64,000 nucleotides of DNA from Candidatus Proelusimicrobium tauri (lineage in GTDB: Bacteria > Elusimicrobiota > Elusimicrobia > Elusimicrobiales > Elusimicrobiaceae), in contig DBYY01000007.1 of the NCBI GenBank assembly GCA_002311025.1, positions 1 to 64,000 of the forward strand, in the 5' to 3' direction. The notes beneath the pieces were generated by a model. That model was not told the origin of the DNA. It did not search any database and was given only the letters and a program-made list of their open reading frames with translations. The position numbers were made by a program, and so were the translations under genes. Shown piece after piece: positions 1-6,228 of this stretch; position 1 is the first letter of the stretch, and every line of letters starts with the position of its first letter.

Positions 1-3
1 CAT
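1..3 (-). CDS. Start codon of a gene running off the left edge (partial)
   Basis: Positions 1-3 read CAT, a minus-strand ATG, preceded on that strand by AAAGGGAG six bases upstream, a good ribosome binding site. Only the start codon is in the window, so nothing can be said about the product. A promoter at 242-270 on the same strand is the likely source of its transcript, which would give a leader of about 230 nt. Confidence 0.5.
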
Positions 4-241
4 ATTTTTCTCCCTTTAGTATGAAAAATTTTGCTTGATAGGTTTGCTTTTTTACTGCTTCACAAATTCTTACTACATTTTCTACTTGGCTAATTTGTCT
101 AATTTATTTTAACGCTTTTGCCAAACTGTGCAGAGGTTGCAAAAGATAGGGTTTGACTGCGCTATTTTTTACGCCTGAGATTTAACTCTTAAAGCACAAA
201 AAAATTTATTTAAAAAATCCTACTTACCCAAGTATACCAAT

Positions 242-270
242 AGTATACATCACATTTTGATATTTTTCAA
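242..270 (-). promoter_or_regulatory. Sigma70-type promoter with twin GTATAC motifs
   Basis: On the minus strand TTGAAA (265-270) and TATACT (242-247) are separated by exactly 17 bp. Two copies of the self-complementary hexamer GTATAC (232-237 and 243-248) lie 11 bp apart and overlap the -10 box and start region, which could be an operator. It would drive the gene that starts at position 3. The 4-231 stretch holds no gene that I can see. Confidence 0.5.
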
Positions 271-316
271 GGGTTTTTAGATAAATTTTTAGAGGGGGAA
301 TTTATTGCCAGAAATT

Positions 317-847
317 TTACTTTGAAAATATGCACCCACAATATTTTTGAGAATATAAATTTAATTCTTTTATCAGTGCGGTGCGGCGTGCTTCAAGCCC
401 ACCTTTGCGCCAATTGGTAAAATCATAAGGAAAGTCGATTTGTTTTGAAACTTTCTGGGCGCAGGCATTAACTTGATCAAGATTTTTGTAGCGGGAAACT
501 CCTAACACGGATGTAAAACAGTCAAAGCCGTTTTCTTTTGCATACTCGGCCGCTTTTTTTAGACGTAAACTAAAACATATAGAACACCTTTTGCCGCGCT
601 CCGGCTCGGCGGAAAAATCTTTTGTTTGCGCAAGCCAAAGTTGCGGCTCGTATGGCAAAGATATAAGAGGTATATTAAAATAATCGCAAAGGCGTTTTTG
701 TTCCCTTAGGCGCAAGGAGTGTTCTTCTGCCGTGTCAATGTTTGGATTATAAAATAAGACACAGGCAGATTTTTTTGTTTTGGCAAAAAACTCCACCACG
801 CCCGCACTACACGGCGCACAGCAAGATAAAATTAGTGTTTTAGTCAT
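317..847 (-). CDS. queH: Epoxyqueuosine reductase QueH
   Basis: A 176-residue protein of the QueH (former DUF208) family, which reduces epoxyqueuosine to queuosine in the wobble base of GUN-anticodon tRNAs, replacing the cobalamin enzyme QueG. The metal-binding cysteines of the family are visible: C9-C10 (SCCAPCS), C88 and C91 (RCSIC) and C170/C172 (YCGC), along with the YNPNI motif at 33-37. The length is normal. Its start overlaps the stop of the upstream nitroreductase gene as ATGA (844-847), so the two are probably translated together. The functional link between them is not obvious. Confidence 0.9.
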   Translation of the reverse strand: MTKTLILSCCAPCSAGVVEFFAKTKKSACVLFYNPNIDTAEEHSLRLREQKRLCDYFNIPLISLPYEPQLWLAQTKDFSAEPERGKRCSICFSLRLKKAAEYAKENGFDCFTSVLGVSRYKNLDQVNACAQKVSKQIDFPYDFTNWRKGGLEARRTALIKELNLYSQKYCGCIFSK

Positions 848-1509
848 TTAGTTTCAGTTGTTGAGGGAAGTTCCTGCTCTTCCTTAGGATAACCGATAGG
901 GTGATTTAAAACCAAATTGAAACCTTTTTTGAGTTTTAAGATTTTTGTAAATTTTTCCCTCGGCATAGAACCTTGCGGAACGGTAGCAAGCCCCATACCG
1001 CTTGCAAATAAAGAAATGTTCTGCGAAACTATTCCACCGTCAATAAGACCCCAATCTTTTACACCGGGTATATTGGGTGCTTTTGTTGTATCACTGACGA
1101 GAATTAAGGTTATGGGTGCATTTCTAAGACGGCAATCTTCGGTGGAAACCTGTTTTAAGATATTTTCTGCCGCTTGATAGTGATAGGCACCGTCTTTTTG
1201 ACAGACGTAGATTTCAATTTCCTGCCTGTTCATTGCGCTGGGGGCGGTTCTTTTGCCGTCAGAACGATTAACACCATTGGCCGCCCAAAGTAAATTGGAA
1301 AGAGTTTGTAAATCAATTTCTTTATCGGAATATTCTCGGACACTTTTTCTTTGGTTTAAGGCCTGCATCACGGGCAAACCCAAATCGAGTTGAGGTGCTT
1401 TTAAAGTGATGATCTTTGCTTCTTCTTCACCGGCACAAACTACACCGAAACAAAAACAAGTCAAAACAGCAAAAATTGCTTTATATATATAGGTATTATA
1501 ATTTTTCAT
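844..1509 (-). CDS. Exported nitroreductase-family protein
   Basis: A 221-residue protein. The start at 1509 is chosen because AAAGGAGG lies just before it; the reading frame stays open further upstream but that part is Lys/Phe-rich, low-complexity sequence without a binding site. Residues 1-26 form a signal peptide with a cleavage site near VCA-GE. The rest is a nitroreductase/SagB-type FMN fold: the RKSVREYSDKEID segment is the usual phosphate-binding start, followed by TAPSAMNRQEIEIYV and a C-terminal GMGLATVPQGSMP region. Export of an FMN oxidoreductase is less common than the cytoplasmic form, and the substrate is unknown. It is followed directly by queH with a 4-bp overlap. Confidence 0.8.
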   Translation of the reverse strand: MKNYNTYIYKAIFAVLTCFCFGVVCAGEEEAKIITLKAPQLDLGLPVMQALNQRKSVREYSDKEIDLQTLSNLLWAANGVNRSDGKRTAPSAMNRQEIEIYVCQKDGAYHYQAAENILKQVSTEDCRLRNAPITLILVSDTTKAPNIPGVKDWGLIDGGIVSQNISLFASGMGLATVPQGSMPREKFTKILKLKKGFNLVLNHPIGYPKEEQELPSTTETK

Positions 1510-1528
1510 AAAATCCTCCTTTTTTAAA

Positions 1529-1534
1529 ATTATA
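1529..1534 (-). promoter_or_regulatory. Probable -10 box for the nitroreductase-queH pair
   Basis: TATAAT on the minus strand, about 20 bp upstream of the nitroreductase start. A -35 match at 17 bp is poor (TGTGCA), so this is a weak call. The remaining 1535-1900 stretch has no gene; it is T-rich and includes phased T-tracts at 1588-1634. Confidence 0.35.
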
Positions 1535-1872
1535 CAAATTTTATTTTTTTTTGCACATTTTTTGTGGGAGGGGGGTAAAGTATCCGATTTTTTTGATTTT
1601 TTATATTTTTTTAGGTTTTTTAATTTTTGATTTTGCTGGAATATTTTTTTAGCCAAAATTATTTTAAAAAGTTGGGTGTATTTTTTGTGGGCAAATCTGG
1701 TAGATTTTTTAAGCCACAATTTTGATTTTTCATTTTTACCGGTAAAAAAATAAGGAAGGTTTTTTGTTTTTGTTTTTGGCAAAAAAGAGAGCGTTTTTTT
1801 ATAAAGTCAGCAGGGAAAGCGGATATTTTTGAAAATTTTTCCGTCTGAAAAAGCCATATATCCACACCTTTT

Positions 1873-1930
1873 GACATAAAAAGACATAAAATTGACATAT
1901 ATTGACATAAGAAAAAAATATTGCTATTAT
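1873..1930 (+). promoter_or_regulatory. Promoter with four helically phased GACATA repeats
   Basis: TTGACA (1902-1907), a 17-bp spacer and TATTAT (1925-1930) form a near-consensus promoter for the gene at 1995. GACATA occurs four times, at 1873, 1883, 1894 and 1904, with 10, 11 and 10 bp spacing, so all copies face the same side of the helix. The last copy is part of the -35 box. This arrangement suggests a multimeric regulator, but the factor is unknown. Confidence 0.6.
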
Positions 1931-1994
1931 ATGTCTAAAGCGGTGCATAACAGGTTAATAAAACAGCAAAAAACATTTTAAAGGAGTTTTAAAA

Positions 1995-2618
1995 ATGCCA
2001 CAAGAAAACGAAAATCTTAAACTGCGTTTTAAACTGAAAACCGGTGAAGAATTTGAAGCAGAAGGTGATTTATCTTTTATTTCCACACAAAAAGAGGCCT
2101 TTTTAAATTTGGTAAAAAACTCAAAAACTTTAAATAGCGCTTTTACAAACACTTACAAAGCGGAAAATTCTGCGGAATCTCCTACAAGATTACCGCTCAA
2201 ACCTTCTTACCTGCGTAGGCAGGAAAATTGGTCTAATGAGAAAATAACCCCGCAAAACGATATTTTAAAAACTCCTTCGGGCGAAGTTTGGGATAAAGTT
2301 GCTTACTCTGACGGAGAAAACCTTATTTTGCGACGCAAAAGCAAATTGATAAAACCGCAAATCGCCGCTCTTATTATTCTCGGTGCGAATAAAACCTTAA
2401 ACGCGCAAGATACTTTAAGCGCCCTTACTCTTGCAAAATCTTTAAAACTTTCCGGCTATCTTAAAGACGGTCAACGCCTTGACCGTCTAATAGAACCGGA
2501 AATAAAAGAAGGCTTCTTATCCTACGAGGGAACAAAGAGAAACCGCCTCTACCGTATAAGCGCGGCTGGCCAGGCAAAGGCCTATACCTGGGCAGAGAAA
2601 TTACTTCAGGATTATTAA
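1995..2618 (+). CDS. Conserved-looking hypothetical protein
   Basis: A 207-residue protein I do not recognise. AAGGAG lies 9 bp before the start. There is no signal peptide or membrane segment. The N-terminal 30 residues are charged and look like a short beta domain (LKLRFKLKTGEEFEAEGDL), residues 50-100 look disordered and Pro/Asn-rich, and residues 115-205 are helical with basic patches, ending in a segment that could be a winged-helix-like or nucleic-acid-binding fold. This last point is a guess from composition only. It is transcribed alone from the GACATA-repeat promoter. Confidence 0.65.
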   Translation: MPQENENLKLRFKLKTGEEFEAEGDLSFISTQKEAFLNLVKNSKTLNSAFTNTYKAENSAESPTRLPLKPSYLRRQENWSNEKITPQNDILKTPSGEVWDKVAYSDGENLILRRKSKLIKPQIAALIILGANKTLNAQDTLSALTLAKSLKLSGYLKDGQRLDRLIEPEIKEGFLSYEGTKRNRLYRISAAGQAKAYTWAEKLLQDY

Positions 2619-2692
2619 AATCTTGTTTTTATTACAAAAAAATTTTATAGAATATAAGTATCTTAATATTAAGAAATGAGGTATAAGATAAA

Positions 2693-3340
2693 ATGAAAAG
2701 AACATTATTATTCGCAGTAGCAGCAGCAGTAGTTTTATCCGCTTGCACAACCCCGGGCAAAAGAACAGCCATCGGCGCAGGTGCAGGTGCAGCAGTCGGC
2801 GCAGTAGCAGGTGCAGTTATCGCCCATAATACCGGCGGTAAAGCAGAAACCGGCGCTTTAGTCGGTGCTTTAGCAGGTGGTACAACCGGCGGTTTAATCG
2901 GTAACTATTACGATAAACAAGCAAAAGAACTTGCCGCTATCGCCGATGTCCAAAAAACCGAAAACGGCATTGTAGTTACTCTTAAGAACGAAATCTTGTT
3001 TGAAACCGGCAAAGCAGATCTTTCTGCAGCAGCCCAAAAAACTTTGATTGACTTAAACCGCGTTCTCAAGAAATATCCGGAAAACATTATTGAAGTTCAA
3101 GGTCATACCGATTCTACCGGTACAGCCGAATACAATCAACAACTTTCCGTACAAAGAGCAAAAGCCGTTTATGATTTCATTTTAGCAAACGGTTTAAAGA
3201 CCAGCGGTCTTTCCTATGTCGGTTATGGTCAAAACGCCCCTATTGCTGATAACTCTACCGCAGAAGGCAGAGCAAAAAATAGACGCGTTGAACTTAAAAT
3301 CGTAGCCAACAAAAAATTAGTTGAACAAAACAGAGGTTAA
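2693..3340 (+). CDS. OmpA-family outer-membrane lipoprotein with glycine zipper
   Basis: A 215-residue YiaD/Pal-type protein. Residues 1-18 are a lipoprotein signal with lipobox LSAC (Cys18 lipidated). Residues 22-75 are a Gly/Ala-rich glycine-zipper region (GAGAGAAVGAVAG repeated), likely membrane-associated. Residues 95-205 are an OmpA C-terminal domain that binds peptidoglycan: GHTDSTG, LSVQRAKAV and NRRVEL are the family signatures. It tethers the outer membrane to the cell wall. The gene stands alone and ends in a strong terminator. A GAGG sits 11 nt before the ATG; TATAAG at 2682-2687 could alternatively act as a -10 for a nearly leaderless transcript. Confidence 0.88.
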   Translation: MKRTLLFAVAAAVVLSACTTPGKRTAIGAGAGAAVGAVAGAVIAHNTGGKAETGALVGALAGGTTGGLIGNYYDKQAKELAAIADVQKTENGIVVTLKNEILFETGKADLSAAAQKTLIDLNRVLKKYPENIIEVQGHTDSTGTAEYNQQLSVQRAKAVYDFILANGLKTSGLSYVGYGQNAPIADNSTAEGRAKNRRVELKIVANKKLVEQNRG

Positions 3341-3368
3341 TTTGTTTTAAGTTCTAACTTAAATTTGA

Positions 3369-3393
3369 CCCCCTCGAAAAGAGGGGGTTTTTT
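3369..3393 (+). terminator. Rho-independent terminator after the OmpA-type gene
   Basis: A 7-bp stem CCCCCTC / GAGGGGG (3369-3375 with 3381-3387), a GAAAA loop, then six T residues (3388-3393), 29 bp after the stop codon. Confidence 0.9.
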
Positions 3394-3459
3394 ATTGGGC
3401 AAGTTATAGGTGGGGGAAAACTTACCTCAAAGAGAAAAAGAGGGGATAAAGTGCTAATT

Positions 3460-3670
3460 TCGGCAATAAAAAACCTCTGCTGCCACACACTTAAGCGCCT
3501 TGCAGGCCAGCGGCCTATTTTTTAACCCCGAACCGTCTGTGATGAGCGGTGCCGTAGGGTTTTTTACCTCAAGTCAGAACCGTCTACACTGACCGGCACC
3601 ATAGGCTTATAGGAGGGCTTATTGCCCGTCGCTTACACAAGCCGCGTTCGTGGTAAATAAGTCCTGTTTA
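3460..3670. other. Gene-free stretch with potential for a structured RNA
   Basis: The 3341-3983 interval has no credible ORF. Between about 3460 and 3670 base composition rises in GC and complementary segments pile up. GCCTAT (3513-3518) pairs with ATAGGC (3601-3606). GGTGCCG (3548-3554) pairs with CGGCACC (3594-3600). GTCAG (3573-3577) pairs with CTGAC. GGGC-GCCC and GCTT-AAGC hairpins lie at about 3617-3642. Two 29-bp units (3530-3558 and 3577-3605) match at 21 of 29 positions. I looked for RNase P, tmRNA, SRP and 6S RNA signatures and found none, so the class and even the strand are unknown. Confidence 0.4.
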
Positions 3671-3983
3671 TGTTATATAAATAAAAAAACTTCCGTCCAA
3701 TGGTATTTTGGTTGGGGGTGGGGGAATTGTTTTTTAAATTATGATAAACACCCCTTTTTAAGAGTTTTTATAAACCCCGCAAACTTACAAAAACAACCAA
3801 AAAGGTAGTTTAAAAATTATAAAAAAACCACCAATTTTTATAAACTTAAATTGTTGTAGCATATTTTTTAATCTACAATATTGTAAAAACACCTAAAAAA
3901 TGGCTTTTTAAAAGTATTAACAAAAAAGTCAAAACAATATAACGACCCCCATAGTTTTAAGACAGATCGTTTTTTGATATTAC

Positions 3984-4733
3984 TTACTTGTGATAATTTT
4001 TATTGTGATAATAAATTTTATCCGCAGTTTTGAAACAAATATAATCTACAACTTTTTTTCTTAGTTTGTCAAGTAGTTCTGGCGCTAATTTTGATTTATA
4101 ATAACGGGGAATAGGATATTTTAATCCTTTATCAACACAAAAACCATTATTAGAAATCCAAGTCTGATACTCTTTACAATTTGCCAAATTAGAACCTATT
4201 CCAGGCCTACGTGACATAACCAAAAATTGAGGTTGTATACCTCGCTTATAACATTCTTCGTCAGTTAAACCACCTTTTACGGTGTACCGTGCGACATAGT
4301 TAGCACTATCCACAGTGACACTACCAAGCATAACAAAACCAAGACTCCAAGATTTTTCAACGTAAGAGGTGTGCTTTTCCTTGCTAATACCAAAAATAAT
4401 AATATGATAATGAGGACGACCATATTGTTCTCCATATTCACCACAAGCAAAATACTTAATCTTGTGACCTCTAAGATTTTCTCTTAAACGTTTAAAAAAT
4501 AATTGCAAATCTCTTTTGTCAAGAGAATTATCTTTTGGCAAGTGTTCATCATCGTAAGTAAGAGTAACAAAACTAGCCTCTTGCCAGTCTTTTAACTCGT
4601 GCATAATGCGTATACTCCACATTTTAGCATAATTTAACTTACAATTTACACATTTTCCGCACGGAACCAACATATACTTTTTATAAGAATAACGAGGGTC
4701 TTTTATATCAACCGGACTTAAACACGCTAACAT
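3984..4733 (-). CDS. Microvirus replication initiation protein Rep (VP4), 3' end displaced
   Basis: A 249-residue HUH-type rolling-circle initiator that nicks the phage origin. GTG at 4739 is possible, but ATG at 4733 sits 5 bp after GAGGTG and is preferred. CGKCVNC near the N-terminus is the usual cysteine pair of microvirus Rep; the HUH motif is GRPHYHIIIFG, and the catalytic Tyr/Lys are in YVARYTVK. In the integrated state the frame stops at TAA inside the attachment site, directly after NKNYHK. The missing 34 codons lie at 8436-8540 and are rejoined in frame if the element excises. It is the last gene of the phage operon. Confidence 0.92.
   Translation of the reverse strand: MLACLSPVDIKDPRYSYKKYMLVPCGKCVNCKLNYAKMWSIRIMHELKDWQEASFVTLTYDDEHLPKDNSLDKRDLQLFFKRLRENLRGHKIKYFACGEYGEQYGRPHYHIIIFGISKEKHTSYVEKSWSLGFVMLGSVTVDSANYVARYTVKGGLTDEECYKRGIQPQFLVMSRRPGIGSNLANCKEYQTWISNNGFCVDKGLKYPIPRYYKSKLAPELLDKLRKKVVDYICFKTADKIYYHNKNYHK
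3986..4013 (+). other. Left attachment site (dif-like, attL)
   Basis: Left arm ACTTGTGATAA (3986-3996), centre TTTTTA (3997-4002), right arm TTGTGATAATA (4003-4013). The first 19 bases are identical to the site at 8540. The right arm is the phage-derived one and matches a bacterial dif XerD arm poorly. The site also encodes the C-terminus and stop codon of the integrated rep gene on the minus strand. Confidence 0.85.
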
Positions 4734-4743
4734 AAACACCTCA

Positions 4744-4773
4744 AAATTTCCCCGGGGAAATTTCCCGGGGAAT
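4744..4773 (-). repeat. GC-rich nested palindrome before rep
   Basis: A perfect 20-bp palindrome (4744-4763, half-site AAATTTCCCC) is followed by CCCGGGGAATT, so two overlapping hairpins can form. It lies between the packaging-peptide gene and rep and touches the rep ribosome binding site. It could act as an mRNA stability or translation-control hairpin, or as a replication element; there is no T-tract that would make it a clear terminator. Confidence 0.6.
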
Positions 4774-4776
4774 TAA

Positions 4777-4860
4777 TTATAATCTAAAACCACCGCGCGG
4801 AACTCTTCTCAACCTGCGAGAACGTTTTACACGGCGATAACGTCTTCTTCTATAAGCCAT
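4777..4860 (-). CDS. Arginine-rich DNA-packaging peptide (phiX174 J / VP8-like)
   Basis: Only 27 residues, starting MAYRRRRYRRVKRSRR, with about half of the residues Arg or Lys. A perfect AAAGGAGGTG precedes the ATG. Small, strongly basic peptides of this kind coat the single-stranded genome and guide it into the microvirus capsid. It lies between VP2 and rep in the same orientation. The assignment rests on size, composition and position rather than on alignment. Confidence 0.8.
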   Translation of the reverse strand: MAYRRRRYRRVKRSRRLRRVPRGGFRL

Positions 4861-4874
4861 TAGAAACACCTCCT

Positions 4875-5567
4875 TTAATATCCACTATAACCATAATAAC
4901 CACCAGGATATTGATAATTTTCAATACCGTCAGAAAAGGCAACAGAACCTCTTTCAAATTTATCAGTTAACTTCTCAAACTGTCCAACAGAAGAACCTAA
5001 ACCACGCATAACCCAAAACATAGGATTCATCATTTCATTCTCTTCAATAAACTGTTTAGCAAAATCAATTAATTGCAACACTCCAGCACCGCGAGCAGTC
5101 TGATGTTTCTTCCAATAATCCAACTCGTAAGATTTAAACTCCTTTTCAAGTTGTGCCAAAGCAACACGAGCTGCCATTAACGATTGACGTTGAACAGAAT
5201 TAGTTTGGTCTAATAAAAGACGAGCATTTGAATTTTTAATATCATTCAAAATCTTCTGCTTTTGAGCATCTAACAAATCTTTTTCAGAATCTGATTTTTC
5301 TAATTGACGTCTAGCAATCATTAAACCTAAATTAACATGTGGTGACTCTAATTTAGGACCAGCAGAAATAGTGTTTTGAACACCACCATTACCATAAATA
5401 AGATTAGGATTCATTCCTGCCTCTTGCAAACGAGCCAATTGATTTATAGGACGATTCCATTCTTTCTGTTCTCTCCAAATCTGCAAATTTTGGTCATTGG
5501 TCTGTTTACCTAAAATACCACTAACCACAGAAGAAATAGCAGAACCTAAATCTAAACTAAAATCCAT
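4875..5567 (-). CDS. Microvirus DNA pilot protein VP2 (minor capsid)
   Basis: A 230-residue protein. The N-terminal hydrophobic Gly/Ser-rich stretch (GSAISSVVSGILG) and the family hallmark LQEAGMNPNLIYG at residues 47-59 identify VP2/H, the pilot protein that helps deliver DNA through the host envelope. Residues 80-150 are predicted as a long helical, coiled-coil region, and the tail is Gly/Tyr-rich. GAGG precedes the start. Its first bases overlap the end of orf50 by 11 bp, so translation is probably coupled. Confidence 0.93.
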   Translation of the reverse strand: MDFSLDLGSAISSVVSGILGKQTNDQNLQIWREQKEWNRPINQLARLQEAGMNPNLIYGNGGVQNTISAGPKLESPHVNLGLMIARRQLEKSDSEKDLLDAQKQKILNDIKNSNARLLLDQTNSVQRQSLMAARVALAQLEKEFKSYELDYWKKHQTARGAGVLQLIDFAKQFIEENEMMNPMFWVMRGLGSSVGQFEKLTDKFERGSVAFSDGIENYQYPGGYYGYSGY

Positions 5568-5709
5568 TCTTTTTACCTCGCAATAATTTATCTAGCACGA
5601 AGAACTTTACAACATCGTGAACTAATGCTATTGCGACAAAAACTCGCCACAATAGGATAAATATCAAGACATTGAAACACAACAAAACAATTTCTATAAA
5701 ATCTAACAT
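5557..5709 (-). CDS. Small phage membrane protein (orf50)
   Basis: A 50-residue ORF beginning MLDFIEIVLLCFNVLIFILL with AAAAAAGGAG five bases before the ATG. Residues 5-32 form one hydrophobic helix and the C-terminus is basic (KLLRGKKNGF). It overlaps the VP2 start by 11 bp. I do not recognise it. A single-span protein in a microvirus could be a lysis protein or an entry/assembly helper, but nothing here proves that. Confidence 0.65.
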   Translation of the reverse strand: MLDFIEIVLLCFNVLIFILLWRVFVAIALVHDVVKFFVLDKLLRGKKNGF

Positions 5710-5735
5710 AAAAACTCCTTTTTTATGTTTCTGTC

Positions 5736-5774
5736 AGTCCGCATATATATATCAAGTAGGTATATATGCGGACT
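5736..5774 (-). repeat. Perfect 14-bp hairpin between VP3-like gene and orf50
   Basis: AGTCCGCATATATA (5736-5749) pairs perfectly with 5761-5774 around an 11-nt loop. It sits 15 bp after the VP3-like stop codon. There is no T-tract on the transcribed strand, so an mRNA-stabilising or partial-termination role, as in the intercistronic hairpins of phiX174, is more likely than a full terminator. Confidence 0.8.
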
Positions 5775-5789
5775 AACTTTCACTTACGG

Positions 5790-6221
5790 TCACGCTGCCT
5801 GCGTGCCGTTTCCGCTCAAATCGGCATTTGAGCGGTCGGGACCATTACCAGATTCAACTTTTTTTGAATCAGAGGGGGGAACAGGCTCAACTTTAGTTTG
5901 AGCCTTAGAACCGCGTTTTAGCCTTGCTATTGTTTCTTTCGCTAGTTCTGCGTAAACTTGAACGTCGCTCAAATCACCATATCCAGGCCTAAGCGGTTCA
6001 TGTTCCACCATAAAAGAATCAACATCTTTTAATGCCGTCACATCTTCAGTATCGTATTCTACATCAGACGGGGGAACCTTTAAAGAACCAGACAACAACT
6101 TACGAACAATTACGCCAATAGGTTCATCTTGACTCGGGTCAGTCAAAGAATCTTGTCCTGTGTAATCTTCCATAGCACAGGGCGGGGGATTCGTAATAGA
6201 AAAGAATTTGCATTTTTCCAT
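5790..6221 (-). CDS. VP3-like internal scaffolding protein
   Basis: A 143-residue acidic, Pro-rich protein with AGGTG before the ATG. The segment DSLTDPSQDEPIGVIVRKLL resembles the core of microvirus VP3, the scaffolding protein that directs procapsid assembly; PGYGDLSDVQVY matches the GDxSxxxDY-like stretch of the family. The C-terminal 45 residues are low-complexity (Ser, Asn, Gly, Lys). It lies directly after VP1, whereas in the usual gokushovirus order VP3 precedes VP1. The call rests on short motifs and position. Confidence 0.7.
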   Translation of the reverse strand: MEKCKFFSITNPPPCAMEDYTGQDSLTDPSQDEPIGVIVRKLLSGSLKVPPSDVEYDTEDVTALKDVDSFMVEHEPLRPGYGDLSDVQVYAELAKETIARLKRGSKAQTKVEPVPPSDSKKVESGNGPDRSNADLSGNGTQAA

Positions 6222-6228
6222 ATTTCAC

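Noticed and set aside
844..1782. Longer 312-residue version of the nitroreductase
   Set aside because: The extra N-terminus is low-complexity Lys/Phe sequence with no start signal, whereas 1509 has a strong binding site and signal peptide.
3460..3670. RNase P RNA, tmRNA, SRP RNA or 6S RNA
   Set aside because: None of the conserved cores (GAGGAAAGTCC, ACAGAA, the tmRNA tag and acceptor ends, GGAAGGAAGCAGC) is present on either strand.
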